In this document: piece by piece, positions 10,140-23,500 of the stretch
Layout: every line of letters begins with the position of its first letter
Position numbering within the stretch: the stretch's first letter is position 1
Assembly (NCBI GenBank): GCA_008360955.1
Contig: LUCM01004989.1
Span: forward strand, 16,347-80,346
From: Fasciolopsis buskii
Lineage: Eukaryota > Platyhelminthes > Trematoda > Plagiorchiida > Fasciolidae
DNA length: 64,000 nt
Reading direction: 5' to 3'
Program-made: the position numbers and the translations under genes
Notes under the pieces: generated by a model
What the model was told of the DNA's origin: nothing
The model's input: only the letters and a program-made list of their open reading frames with translations
Database searches by the model: none

Positions 10140-13100
10140 TCACGTACTCTTCGACGGCCCCATCCGCAAAGGCGGTTAGGGCATTTGGGTGGAGTTTTGT
10201 GTAAACAGAAGTGTGGTTGTGAGTCATGAGCACAATCGTGCCTAGTGACCCCTTCCGCCATATGCCCCCACATCTTCCCTATTTATTTTGAACTGTTCTA
10301 ACGAGTTCGCATGCACTATTTCGCTTGGCAGTCCGTTCCATCTGTTTACCACCCCCACTAGTCACTTATTCTTGTTTACACCCGCTCGTTTCCGGCCTTT
10401 TCATGACCACTGGGCAGGAAGTCGTTTCCTAACTTGAATAGATCTCTACATCCTGTATATTTGCTAGGCTAATCGTTATTTTAACGATTTCTATGAGATC
10501 TGCCCTCTGTCTTTGATGTTCTAGGAAGAATAACCTCAGTCCTGTAGCCGCTAGTCCTATGGTAGCTCCATATATGCTGCAGACCACCTGGTAAATAGAC
10601 ACTGTAGTTTTTACAGCACTCTAATATCCTTCTTTAGATAAGAACCCCAAGCTTGTGCGGAATAACATAGATGCCTTCTGATTAAAACACTGTACAGCGG
10701 ATGTAGAATCTCAAACTTTCCGCGGATGAATGCCCATTTTAGTTAGTGCAGCTCTCTGTTTCCTACCTATGCCACTCCTCAGCACTGCAGAGCTGGTACG
10801 GAGCCGGCACTAATAGTCACTCCTAGGTCACCAATAGCTGTGGTCTGCCAAAGTACCGTCTAGTTATCTGCAAGAACCACGCAGCTGGTTTACGGTTGTT
10901 CCCCCTTCCTTATTAGAGTTGGCACTTACCTAAGTTGACGGGCAGATCCAGCGCCATTGACCATCCGCAAACTTCGTCCAGATTGCATTGGAGAGTTCCT
11001 GCATCTAATGAACGAATGATCTTTACAGCTTCTGCAAACCTGGGGCCTTGATTTATCAACCCATTTGCTAAGTCTTTGGAATTAACTGGGAATAGTACGG
11101 GTCCCAGGAGGTTCTCTACTACTTCGAATCCCTCTGCTTGACAAACTCTTTTCCTACTCTAGCTCGAAAGCTCCCTTTCAAAAAACGTTTGGCCCACTTC
11201 AATAATTTTAGCGCCAATCCAACATCCTCCACTTTTCCATTTGTGTGGTTTACCGAGTCGACTGTCTTCTAGCAGCTACTTAGCAGCATAATTCACCTAA
11301 TTCCCCTGTCCAACCTTCTAGTTACTCCATCAAGGAAGCTGATCGTGCTTGAAAATCGCAACCATTTCCGTGCAAAGCCCTGTTGGCAGGCGGTCGACAG
11401 TATACTGTTTTTCAGGAACTCATTATTATCTCTCCAAAGATTCTCTCGAACAATCTGAGCACTGCGGAGCACAGGTTGATGGGTATATACTTTTCACACA
11501 TGCTCCTGTCTCCCGCCCCTTTTTCACGGGACTAGCAACCAACTTGATCCAGTCCTCTGGTCATTTACCCTCATATAATGATGCATTCAACAGACTCGCT
11601 AGGGCTTCTTGGAGTATGCTCGCCGTCGATCTTATTGTTTCCATATGGACTTCGTTTGGTCCAGCAAACTTATAGGTTTTCAGGAACTCTGAGGCATTCC
11701 ACTACCTCCGTTGCAATGGTTTCCCTATCCAGCATTATTGTAATTTCTGCGGGTCTACTAAGTGGTTGTCCTGAAGTTCCCTGGTCATCCCTACACACTA
11801 CTTGCCAGAAACTCAAGGTTTTCAACTTTCCACATGCCGCTAATTGCTTGTATGCCAGGCTCTTTTTGATCATTCCTACTGCCTTACTCAGGGTGATATT
11901 TGATTGGACATAGTTGCAGTAAGCATTTGGTCTTATACATTTTGTTTATTGGGCTCTCCGTACTTAGTTCTACGCCCCCTCTGCATGCACGACTATTTTT
12001 TCCAGCCAGCTTATACTTTAATCCAGCGTGATATCCAGTGGCGCATTTGTGTTTCGTGAAAATTCGCTGCTGCTGCTTCACAGCTTTCGAAGTACGGCTT
12101 ATCCATCTTGGTGGAAGCCAGCTTCTTTTGATCCTTCTCCGAGGTACTACCACTTCCGTTATACCCTCTATGAATTTTGTCCAGCCCCATTTTCGTTCAG
12201 CATATTCTTATCTACCTTCCATCTTCCATTCCTCTTTCTCTTATTCTTTGCACATCGAACCTCTATAGGTTCCTGACATGTTGTTCAGGTAACCGTAGCC
12301 CCTGCAACTTATGCTGGAATTGTATTACTCCATGGCAGTCTCACGTGCCGGTTCGTTCAAAGCAAACTGATATATGTTATTTGGCGTCTTTGTTCATTGC
12401 AAGATCAAGAGTCGATGGCGAATGGCCATCGCCCCATGGGGTTTCTTGTATGGCATGCTGAATGACGTAATTGCGATGCAGGACATAAAGGAGTTTCTTC
12501 TGGTTGTGCCTAACATAGCATTCTTAGAATACCAGTTGATTTCTGGTGTACTGAAATCTGTGGTAGATAACTTACGGCCATGGTCTACAGTGGCTTGCAG
12601 GCACTCCAAGATGCTGTCATCTTCATTTGCATCCGTTCCTTGGCTTTGGAAAACACGCGATGAAGAATTTTGGCCGTCTAGTGGCCGCCATCACCTCCAT
12701 TGTCCGTATATTTAGTGTGTTGAGTCTTCTTCATTTGTAGCCCTCGCGTTGTTTTTCTATTGCCACCAGTGCTTCTCCTTCGATCCTACCTTCTCTTCTG
12801 TCGCCTCTGAATAAGAAGAACAATGCGGAATTGCCTCGTCACACTATTCCCCAGAATAAAGCCATGCATATATAGTGGCTATGATAACCGCTTTACCGGT
12901 CCTCATCTAAATTTCTGTCCACTTGCTCTCTGTGTTTGCTCTATTTCTGTAGACCACAAATATCTCTGCCACAATTGCCATCCCTTTTTATTCCTCCACG
13001 GGGACTGGAAGGTGGGCAGGTCATAAAACCGATCATTCTGGCCGCTTTTCTTATGGCTATCAGGTCTTTGCCGCGTTTTCCCCTACTTATTGCTTTGAAA

Positions 13101-13400
13101 GCCGCTGTTTGAGGCATTTCGTTCAATAACAAATTTCGAACATCTGTGTACTGCATGTGCTTCTCTATACCCATGTTTCCTTTTCAGGTAGGCAGCGGGG
13201 ATTCTGCATTGTTACCTCTAACCTGGAGAACCTGATAACAGCTCTATTGAATTCCAAAGTATCGACCCTTGTCCCAAGCTTGTTTAAAGCAGCACCTGAT
13301 CTGCTGTCCGTTGTTATTTGTCTCAATTTCTGAATTCCGTTGATAATTCGCTTAGGTTTCACGGGCCTGCAAATTCTACTGGCGCATGTCTCAAAAGATT
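10140..13400 (-). mobile_element. CR1-like non-LTR retrotransposon, decayed
   Basis: In minus-strand order: an endonuclease remnant with TTDFSTPEINWYS (12609-12394, matching the GDFN.PEI.W block), the basic linker RISRTSKAVKQQQR (12153-11884), a segment ending VVECLRVPENL (11873-11670), RT blocks near 11600-11400 and 11300-10900 (LLKWAKRFLKGSF, SLDAGTLQCNLDEVCGWS), and the thumb-region FFLEHQRQRADLIEIVKI (about 10530-10470). Stops occur in every block, so it is dead. It lies just upstream of CUL4 in the same orientation. Ends are approximate; the upstream part (12.6-13.4 kb) is weakly supported. Confidence 0.72.
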
Positions 13401-14635
13401 TAGAGTAGCTTCGCTTCTGCTTTCCACTGCCTCATCTTTATAATTTTCGTAATTACTACATGTCCCGGAGTCTTTCCGCCTTCGACAGGTTTACCAGGTG
13501 GTACCTCATCACTCTATTTCTATTAATCCCGTTTTTCTTGTACGCCCTTGTGATTTCATGAACCATTGCACTTTTGTTCCTCTCTAAGGCTATATCACCG
13601 GTGTTTTGCAGGACGGTTGATGCGTCAATTAAACATTTCGTCGTTTATTCTAAGGCCTCTACTCCACCGTTCAGCTCGGTAGATTTTTTTCAGCTACAAA
13701 TGACCCTATACCAGGATTCCTCGGAGTCAATCATCGCTGGATGTCTGCAGGCAAATTTCTCCACGATACCTGCTTCAGTCTTTCTGTTTCTGCTCCCCGG
13801 TTTTAGCACTACTTTCACCGTCTCATTCTCCGCCATGATATCCGGTGCAGCTTTAGCATTTTGTGCACTATGTTTATATTTGTTTACAAATAGCTTTTCT
13901 CTCCCTCAGTCCAGATACATCTTGTGCCTGTTCCGCTGGGATTAACATCGCCTTGGATTTGCTTCTTACGCTACTTCCCATAAACTTCCTACATCTCTGA
14001 CATGTCTAAATCATTTGCTCACATTGGCAGCAAGCCACGTGGCACTCAGTGGTCGGCCCGACACGTGCCGCATAAACACAAATCACAAGCGCAACATGGA
14101 ATGCCTGAGGAAAGATTCCTCTCACAGCGCTTCTGCCTCAATACCTCGTCCGGATGCCCTACAAATGGCAGCTTCCTCAATTGTATTCAATTTAGTCTGG
14201 TGCATTTTACTCGAAGTATTAGCCAAATATTTGTGCACCCGCAGCTCTTGCATTGGTGGCAAGAAAGTGACTAATCCAGACATTTACCCTCTTGCGGTCA
14301 ATGCTAGCAGCAGTCAGTTTTTGTTTTTACCAAGTCCCCAAGCAAGTCCCAAGTTAAACCTACTTTAGAATGGTATTAATTTCAGGTTAATAATCCAAAA
14401 GTTAGGCAAGCACAAACTCAATTGGGTACAGTCAGAACTTAGGCGCTTTACTCCAGTTCTCACGTTTGTGCCTTCTCATCCGGATTTCCCCATAGATTCT
14501 ATATAGCCTTGGTTTCTGGCCTGCTACATCACGGCGTGGAACTGTTCGTGGATGCAGTTTGGGGATTATTAAATGAGAAAGAAGCGGCTGATCGCGGTTC
14601 TCGCTGAGTGTAGGGTGCTTGCCTAAGGATAATTT
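13401..14635. other. Unassigned, possibly the 5' part of the CR1-like element
   Basis: Open frames at 13574-13945, 14002-14274 and 14015-14368 lack any recognisable domain. Minus-strand translation shows basic, broken peptide of retroelement character, but nothing I can name. Confidence 0.35.
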
Positions 14636-15713
14636 ATGCCTAGTGTTAACTGCAGGAAACCGTCCGGCCGTATGCTACTACCTGGGACTCGCTTTGCAGT
14701 GGCTCCACCGTGCATTGCACTCGGTACCCCAATAATGAAGTCAAACAGAAGTAAGCTCTTCCTGGCTTACGGCGGCCAACCTAAAGCAAGGGAGCACAGA
14801 GGTGAAATTACTTACGAAAATGAAACTGTAACTGTAGGAGAATGGACGAAAGGAGGGAAGGACAGTAGGCAAGAAAGAGAGGATGTTTGGTCCAAGTCTC
14901 GAAACTGCTTTAGCTGCTGTCAGAATGACTGGTTACCAAACGGCATCAAATTTGCGGAAAACACTAAGAGCGATCTGCCGGAACAACTGTTATTGGCCAG
15001 TATATGGATGTTGGGTGTTGGCCTGGTTTGTGCTTGTGTTCACACATGCATTGGAGGCAACCCTTGATTGTTTTCTCTTTTCAGTTTTACTTTTCTTCAG
15101 CTCTCTGCTTTCTCGCTTTTCTTTTTCTGTTTTGACTCAATTCTGCTTGACGGTCATTTGTCTTCTTTGCTTTAGACCTTTGGTACCCAAGTTTCAGCTA
15201 ATCGCTCATGAACTTTCCCTGTGTTTTGTTCTTGATTACAAGTGCCCTCAATTTCAGTTTTCGTTCCCACACCCTGTTTCCATCATCGCACCCGCAATAT
15301 CCTACGCGAATGTACCCACGGTGAGACAACCTCAAGAGAATCGTACAATCTGGAGACGGATAATAGGATCCCCATGCGTAAGTGCCCAGTTGGAAATGTT
15401 CAACTGGAAAAGGACCTCGTTGGTGCCGGCGTCCCATTGTAGCAGAGAATGCGCTCTCGCAGCGTAGGCAGTATTTCTGATAATCGGTCTCCGTCTTTTG
15501 TTTGTTTGCTGGGATGGCACATATGATGCACGCTGCAAATAAAGTCTTGATGACCAGCAGATAGGCCTTTCGAAACATAACCATGCTGGTCGTCAAACAT
15601 GCGGCATTCGAGCTGAAGCAGTTTTTAACAGATGTCCAGTTACAAGGCAAATGTAACAACAGGGTTGAATACCCAATGTGCGTCTTTTGCTTTTTTCTTC
15701 GTGGTTTCTGCAT
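14636..15713. other. Overlapping unassigned open frames on both strands
   Basis: A 194-codon frame on the plus strand (14883-15467) overlaps a 171-codon frame on the minus strand (15198-15713). The plus frame has a hydrophobic Phe/Leu-rich middle from a CT-rich tract at 15060-15190. The minus frame has Cys-rich and basic segments but no motif I recognise. Both lengths are high for chance, yet the DNA is CT-rich, which reduces stops. No splice or promoter signal supports a gene. Confidence 0.3.
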
Positions 15714-16102
15714 TTAAACCGAATGAGTCACGACAGGGACCGTAAAATGTTTGTAGTTGAAAAAGTTGGAGGAGGGCATTGCAAGGTATACTACTGAGGG
15801 CTTTTGCGAGGTGAACGAATGTGATGTTTGAAAACCGTCACACGCAGAAATGATTCTATGCGAGACATGCTTGGAAGGGGGCCGTGGTGGCCTGCGGGCT
15901 TAATACCGTCGTCGCGCGCAGGCCAATTGACTCGTTCTGAAACGCACTGAAATACCTTGTTCGGGATGCTAATTAGGCCAGTGAGCCATTGTCTATCCAG
16001 CTGAAGGCGGCCCCACGTCTTGATTACGTGCCTGATGATGGCTTGCTTTCAGGAAACCGGTAAGTCAATCGTTAGAATAGAATCCAACCGCGACTTGCAA
16101 AT
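15714..16102. other. Spacer with a GC-rich hairpin
   Basis: GGCCTGCG at 15889-15896 pairs with CGCAGGCC at 15917-15924 over a 20-base loop. Nothing else was seen. Confidence 0.45.
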
Positions 16103-16400
16103 GCAATCAAGGTTTAAACGACGTAAGGAGTGTATCGAAAAATCGATGCGCCATGTATTGGTTTTTTTTATTGTGAATGATAAAATATTAATAACAAAGC
16201 GTTGTTGGTAGATGTAATGCGCCAACGTTTCGACTACCGTGGGTGGTCTTTCTCAAGGCAAGTTTTACAATCAAAGCATTTGATTGTAAAACTTGCCTTG
16301 AGAAAGACCACCCACGGTAGTCGAAACGTTGGTGCATTACATCTACCAACAAAGCTGTGTTATTAATATTATATCATTCACAATAAAGCAATCAAGGTTT
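16103..16400. mobile_element. Fold-back element with 13-base target-site duplication
   Basis: Direct repeats GCAATCAAGGTTT at 16103-16115 and 16388-16400 enclose a 272-base insert. Its bases 16167-16387 form a near-perfect palindrome: 109-base arms with four mismatches and a 3-base loop at 16276-16278. The other 51 bases (16116-16166) are unpaired and include a run of eight T, which is A-rich on the minus strand. A 13-base duplication points to target-primed insertion rather than to a typical MITE, which usually makes 2-9 bases. I recognise no named family. Confidence 0.85.
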
Positions 16401-16460
16401 GTTTCAGACTTCGATGGCAGAATAAATCTTGGCAAATGGAGCTAAGCAGGGCTGGTAAAT

Positions 16461-16735
16461 CGAATATTTCCTCGAAATTATTCACCACGTGATGTCATCG
16501 CTTAAATCACCGTTAGGAAAACATGGAAAAGCATTTTACAGCTGTTTCATCCTTGTTAGGAATCAGCACGCCCGAACAGGGATGTGAGCCCAGGATTAAC
16601 GATGTTGAATCGGACGCCTTAACCATTACACAACCGCGTGGGCACTCAACTAGCCGATAAACTTCACCACACTGTGGGGTTTCACCTATCCATCACTGAT
16701 TTGCATGACCACGGGCCGCTAACGCACAGCAAATG
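16461..16735 (-). mobile_element. tRNA-headed SINE, diverged
   Basis: The minus strand carries a box A-like stretch (GTAATGGTTAAGG, around 16623-16633) and box B-like GGGCTCACATCCC (16579-16591), then CTAACAAGGATGAAACAGCTGT and the 3' end GGTGAATAATTTCG. The layout and body match the SINE at 35.7-36.2 kb and 47.6 kb. It is older than those copies. Confidence 0.8.
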
Positions 16736-16744
16736 GCCCCTATT

Positions 16745-16905
16745 GATAGATTACTTCAGTTCGGGTGGTCTAAGTGAGGAGAAGGCTTTGAACATAACTT
16801 GCAGAGCTTGGCTGCTTGCTGTGTACTAGCAGTCCCGGGTTCGCATCTCAGTTCGGGTGCAGTTGGTAGGCACTGCTGATGATTTCTAACAAGGATTGAA
16901 TGTTT
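16745..16905 (+). mobile_element. tRNA-headed SINE, 3'-truncated, diverged
   Basis: Box B GGGTTCGCATCTC near 16847 and the body GCACTGCTGATGATTTCTAACAAGG match the family; the copy stops shortly after. It lies head to head with the SINE at 16461-16735. The two are too diverged to be a recent inverted duplication. Confidence 0.68.
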
Positions 16906-16920
16906 CACAAATTCCTGCCG

Positions 16921-19900
16921 ATTAAAATGATTGAACATTTAAAGCGGAATCAAGAAACAGGTGACGGACGTTTGCTGTTGGAGCAAAGGTTCCCGGGGTG
17001 CCATCTTCCGTTTTCAACGTTAAAGGTTCTTTCGCCATCGGCCTCATTCTGTGCATGCAGGGAAATCGCAAGCAGATTCCAACGGGCACCAGTTGCGACT
17101 GCATGCTGTTGTCTGGTTAAATTGCCTCTAATTTTGGTGTTTCATAGGTCGCGCAAAAGTCTGAGCGCAACCTTCGTAGCAAATGGCCGGAAATAATACT
17201 CCGAAAACAGTATGGTGGCGGACTTCGTGAAACCACTGCCATACAAATGACCTTGAGGACTTATGCTTTGCATGTTTTGTTAGCACAGTGTCATCCTATC
17301 ATTCTATCATCCGGCGAGTGTCAGCGCGCGGTTTAAAATTTTGATGAATTCGTTTTCCTGGTTTTAGACAGTTTATCTGCTTATCGCTTGGTAGATAAGC
17401 TTGCGTTTCGCTCAAAAAAATTCCAAAAATTTTTCTGCATATTGCCTGTGAGCCACTATTGCCTCATCCACATAATCCGTTTTTCTCAATCGAATTAGTT
17501 TTTAGCGGCATGCCGCAGTCACACTATGTAAAAATTACTAATCTCCAATGTCATCGAACCTTCGTCAAACCCCTCCTTAAACGACCTAGTTGGGGCTATC
17601 AGATTCATTGAATCACTGTCTTCTGAATCACTTAGACGTATCCGGAACAGTTACAGTGGAATAATTTTCAATATTCCAGGCCACCAACCACTGGTTAAGG
17701 TCAAAGGAAACATTGAAAGCGTGTAACATGGATCCCCATTCCAGTCACTGTGTGCGTCCAAAAAAGATCCAACAAAAGTTCTGCCCGCTCCTGATGCAAT
17801 CCCAAGACGAAAAAGTCGCCGGTGAATTCATCAGGAAGAAAAATGCCATCGCTTTAAATACCCTGTACAAATCTATAAGGATTGCGGAGGACAAAACACC
17901 GCTCCAACGTGAGGTACTTGATCTTCAAAAAAGGAGCATCCACGCCTCTCCCAGCGCGCAGAATATTAAGCCCCCCTGCTATCCTTCTACACCACCGAAC
18001 CCATGTCCGCGATCACAAACCCCAACTCCCTCTTAAACATGAAGCTGACTTAGGTAAGTCACTCTCCTCACCTCCCATCTAACCTCCACGTAAAACACTG
18101 AACATTGAACGATCCACTTCAAAGTGCAAGCCCCCACTGCAGTCATTTACAACTCCAACTTCAAAATCCCAACGAAAATCTGCAAATGAGGCGGTTAGCA
18201 TGGTTAGAGCTTTCAATCTGCCTACTCTAACCGCCAGCCCCAAAGCTGGTCCTATTGTTCCTCTCACCCCTAGACCCCAACCTACCCAATACACCCCAAA
18301 TTTGTCACAAAAATGGATGGTATCGGTGCTATCTGCGCTCAAGAGGCCACAACACGTACCTCGTTTTACACAAATAAGAAAAGCTGACCTAAATTTCAGC
18401 ACCGCTTTAGTAAATAAACCAACAGCCCCTGGAACTTTATACGCACCAAGATATCGAAGGCAGACTAGATTCTTCAAGTCCTCTGGTTTCCACCTTTCAC
18501 ACCCCAAAACAGCTACCCAGTTTCCCTTACATGGAAAACTATTTGGCAAAACTCGTATCTTCCCTCCACCTCCCAGGGATATCGTCAGTTATCACTCCAT
18601 CTCGCTGCACCTAACCTCACAGCAAACTAAATGGATGACACCCAACATACAACGGAACAAAGTGTGGTGCAAATCCGGAAACCATGTGAACTACTATAGT
18701 AGTCCTTTAACATCTCGCAAAACTTGCGAAAGTTTTGCTTACTTTAATCTCCCATGGAATCACCATTACTACAAGCCGCATCGAAAATGATTTACTACCC
18801 ATTAATAAATGGCACATAAACTAGCGGATGCAATTGTTACCTCACGAAAACGACCCACCTGCAAACAAACGCAAAATCCTAGCTAGAACCCTCAAATTCA
18901 ACTAAAGTTAGTCTCTCCCTCAGAGCCCTCAGGGATATGGGTTGGCATTACCCTAGCACTATTAACTTCGGACAAATGCCCTGACTCGAGTGAAAAGGCT
19001 GGAAAACTGAATGAGTTAACAAACCAAACGTTCGCAGATCTGAAAAGCAGGCTGTCACTTTTTAAGATATGTGTAGCGCTTATTCGTGATTATTGCCATC
19101 TCGTGTTCAGACTCGCCACAAAGTCGCACATTTGAGGTCGGGGACGTCCACTGCAACATTCGCCATCACCAAACCACAACAAACACCGCAAAATACCGCA
19201 ACCGTATGCTTTATGATCAGATGGATCACAAACAGCCTTTCAATTTTTTACGTGATTAACGTTGGTATAGTGTGCATCCCCGGACAACAGGTATGAATCA
19301 CCTCTTTGTGTACCCTGCATTGCATAGAGCTCTCGGTCTTAGTCCTCAAGTGGAATGTGGCCTACCGCAAACATTTCTCTGACACCAAACACTTCTCCTT
19401 GCAGCGCATTCTGCCCAGCATATACGGAAGATTTCTCCCACCCTCATCAACTGCAACATAATAATAGAAAGAGTAACAGCACAACATTTATTAAACATGC
19501 ATGATCCACAAACCCCAATAGATTATGCTTGAGTCAGGCCCAAGGAATCAATTTCACGCAAATGATTTTAGACCTCACAGTCCTTTTCCTGAAAACTGAT
19601 GTGCGTTGTTGTTTCAATAACAAAGGAGGTAAAATATGAAGGACAAAAATGCCTCGCCCTACTCACTCCAAAGTCTGGTCTGTAGTGCTCCAATAAGTCT
19701 TCTCAACTCCGTATCCATGCTGCACCTCGCATAATACCCTGACCCGATTATTGGTATTTTCTCCATCAACACGCAGCTGACGAATGCAGTACCTCCCACC
19801 TGCTCTTGCTTAACACTTCTGTAACATTAATGTCTATACATGTGCATGTCGTATTCTCATTTGCGAACTTCCGTTTACCATTAATTTTTGCCAATTGCCA

Positions 19901-20520
19901 CCCCTTTCCAGACTGATGCAACCGCAGGCCCATTCTACTATCCAAATTTTCATAATTTAGTCCAGCATATCAGCAGACACCTAGTGCCAAGCCTCTAGAA
20001 ACGCTGCCGCACGAACATTCAAAGTATTTATTCATAAGGCGAACCCATCACCGCACTGACCACAGAACCCTTCTGTCCAGCCAAACGTTTGGAACTAACA
20101 ATTATATTACCCGACCAACTTGCTGTCGCTTGTACTGAACTATTAACAAGTATAACGAATGCAATCTGCTTTTCAGACCTTATCTCCGCTACATTTCTGC
20201 TTCTAATATATCAATTTCGATAGACTTGTACTGGTGAAACCATTCATGGAGACTTAAGTACCGTGTCAGTGTGCCTTACTTTCCCTGACTTACTTCTTTC
20301 ATTTGCTTGGTCTTCGGTTCTTTTAAAGCCTTAAAACCTCAGAAGAATCGGCTTCATTGATTAGGTCACATTCCTGAACGTTTCCGTTTTAGAGCCTTAC
20401 TCCTGTCCGCTTCGTGCGTTTGCACGCCTCCCAAACAAATAAACGGACACAAGAATTCGTGCCTGACGTAAAGATTATCACATTGCGCTCAGCCAGTTAA
20501 TGCAGGCGCTCGCTCTTACT
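16921..20520. other. Long C-over-G biased stretch without recognisable genes
   Basis: From about 17.7 kb the plus strand has roughly two to four times more C than G in many 60-base rows (for example 18241-18300). It holds open frames 17713-18036 and 18200-18790 (196 codons, Pro/Thr/Ser-rich at first). The bias itself removes stops, and I see no domain, so I do not call a gene. No repeat end was found. Confidence 0.4.
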
Positions 20521-23500
20521 TAAAAATTTACTGAGCACGCACCTTCAAATTTCCTGCATATCTGTGTAGAATATTGCTCCCAAATTCTGACCTTCCAGGT
20601 TGCTCCACACTTACCCCCAATGCAGTGGCGTATTGCCCGCCGCTACGGTTGGAAACTGATAATATTGCCCATTCCCTTGTAGCTGTGAGCAGCTGGTGCC
20701 ACATGTAAAACATTTAGGACAGGTATCTCGTCAACATTTCAAGGCACGCTACATATGCATTTATTATTTAAAGCAATACCAATAATAAAAACGCGTTCGC
20801 GTTCAGGCACCGAAATATAAAATACAACGAGAGGGAAAATGTCCAAAACGTGTGACGCTCATAATGGAGACATCCAGTTAAATGGAATTTTTAAATCAAG
20901 TTCACCCAGTCGTGCACCTGTTCACCGATGTAATTGTCGCTTTAAGGTTCGGCAGGGAAAAGGAAACAAAATTGTCCAGCATGGTACAAAACCGGAATGA
21001 GCTTAAGGTGAACACAGCAAACCACGAGACAGAGGGACAAAAAATGTTTAAATGAAGTCCCTTCATGTAACGTTTGTACGATTAGTTGGCATTCAACCAT
21101 AATGTGCCATACATGGCCGTCAAGAAGACGTAAATTGGTAGGAGAGTGTAAATCTGTTCAGCAAATAAAAAAGAGCTAGTCATTGCATAACGGTAAGAAA
21201 TAACGACAATAGGGGTAGAATGACAGTTACCTGGAAGTCAAACGAGAATGCTTAAGAGAAGAACCAAGACCCAGTGGAATTTCCGATATTGTTCCAAGTT
21301 GAATTCTAGAGTGGACCACATTTTTGGATATATGGGGGAAAAAGGCAGTCTGCTATATGCTAAGTACACCGGTGGTAGTTGCTGCGGATGACAGTGAGCC
21401 GGGCGCCCAACCCGTAAACGTTTTTGGCAGTTGAAGCCAGAAAGTGTGTGTAACCTGCCAGCGGCTTCCACACATCGCTGCAACCGAGCTTCCAGCTTGA
21501 TATGAGCCCGTCGAAGCGACGGATCTGTCAATTTCTAGAATATTACTATTATCACCAGTGTGCAGGAGATGTTTGCGGAGATTATGTATACAGCTTTGGT
21601 TGGAAAACCCAGACAGCCTTCTCAAAGCTAGTCGTTCTGGGAGAGTTGGAACCGCGGCAGCCAGCATGTTATGGCATTACCAAAGCTCAGTCAGAATTGA
21701 CAGTTCCAGGACTAGTATAAAAAAGGCTGTCGTCTGATTTTGTCACTAAATATGGATGAAGAAGCAGATAATCTTAGAACAAACATGGGGAGGAGAGAGA
21801 AATATCACCAAGGTAATTGGGGAAGAGGCGTCAAAGTCGCCAGTGGAATAGGCCGACCCTCATGGAGAAGAAAGATTTAAACCGCAACAACACGATATAC
21901 TGGTGGTGAGCCGCCATTAACAGCCTGTTTGTCGGAATCCTTAGAGGACCATTCAGAGACCGTAACCAGTGGAAGTTGGCCTCGGTATCCTAAGTGATCA
22001 GTAGGTGCAGTCCATTGACCATAGGACGGAAGCTTTCCGTCCCCATCTATCTCCACCTTCATCAGGCTCCCGCAGCTGGACGTATCACTGAAAGCATCAT
22101 TGTTACTGTTCTGCAATTCTTACGGTAGAAAGTCTCCACGGCAACCACCGGAGACGGCAATCCACCATACAGCGTACGCAGCGGACACGTAAAAGATAAC
22201 TTGACATAATGTCGGTGCACCATCTAATCCACTTCCTCACTCTAATTACTTGCAGTTCCCGTTGTAATAATTTTTGCTTTCTATATATATCGGCCTCATT
22301 GTCTGGCTCAGGATGGCAAAGGCATCCCGAGCACAACTGCAACGTAAGCATAGGTTCTTGTTCCCTCAGACCCCTGGGCTCTAAAATCTCTGATGAGTAC
22401 GGCAATCCTAAAAGAACACACGTTACTCAGTGTCTTCAATTCGAATGTTTACCTAATAACACTATCTATTTACGCCCATCAAGCGCGAGCCTTGGGCTTT
22501 ACTAAAGGCCCGTGAAACATTAATTGCCCCCATTTGCTCGGTTCATTGTTCAAGGCACCAGTATTTACTCCACTGTCTAATCATCACAGATCCTAGTTAA
22601 CTCGAAACCGAGCTGAGTCCACTGGCCGGAATAAAATGGCTTGGTCTTCCACCTTCGGGTGTCATAGCCTACCGTTCATCAAACAAGTCCGGCGAAATAT
22701 CTTACCCATCGTTTCCGGAAGGATGTGATCGTTAGGCTTATCTACCGTCTTTAAGTAGCGTGGAATCACTGAGTAGCTCGTTCCTTACATAATAGGTGCT
22801 TCCTTAATTTTACTATCGCTTTCATCGTAAATCACCATCGAGAATATCGCCCCCCTTGTTTTCATTTCGGACGTACTTGTTTTTATTGCCGTTGCACCAT
22901 GCTCGCTATCCGGGTTTTGGCTAAAACATCGTGTTTTATGCAGCCTGAAAGTAGACTGACCCAAAAGTTGTGTGTGCGGTCGTATATGATCGGCTTCCCA
23001 GGCAAAGCCAAAGAAGAATACTGCTGTTGTTTCATGTAATCCACCAATGACAACTTATGCCCCCTTATGCCAAGTATCCCTAGAAAAAGAAACCACATAA
23101 ATTAATCCTTAACTATGACGTGCCATGAACAGATGAATTTTCACCATTATATAATCTGACCTCGGGATTTAATGACCGTAGCTGCCAAGGGCAACACGTT
23201 AACCGGTAAACTCTGAAAAATACTCACATGATTCCTTGTCGAAAAAATGTCGTCACCGCTGTCTGTCCACAGTAACTTTTCATTTGACATCAGGATTATT
23301 ATTCTCCAACTAACTCTCAGTCACTTGAGTCCGGAGTGCCACAGACAGAAGAAACAAACAAACCCCGTTTAAAACCGGATAACGAGCGTTTGACATTGCA
23401 TCAAATGCACTGCACGCTCTTCATTTAATTGTTCGGAATTGGTAACTTTTCCAAGACCTCAAACAGTGGCTGTCGCAATTATTTAGGGTCGTTTGCCTCT

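Noticed and set aside
16276..16360. Possible hammerhead ribozyme in the fold-back element
   Set aside because: A GAAAC box follows a GACCACC/GGTAGTC stem and precedes a GTTGGT/ACCAAC stem, which recalls the hammerhead layout. But the CTGATGA core is not intact (CTTGAGAAA instead) and no proper cleavage triplet follows the last stem.
18200..18790. 196-codon open frame as a gene
   Set aside because: It lies in a strongly C-rich, G-poor stretch that lowers stop frequency; it has no domain, no splice signals and no convincing start.
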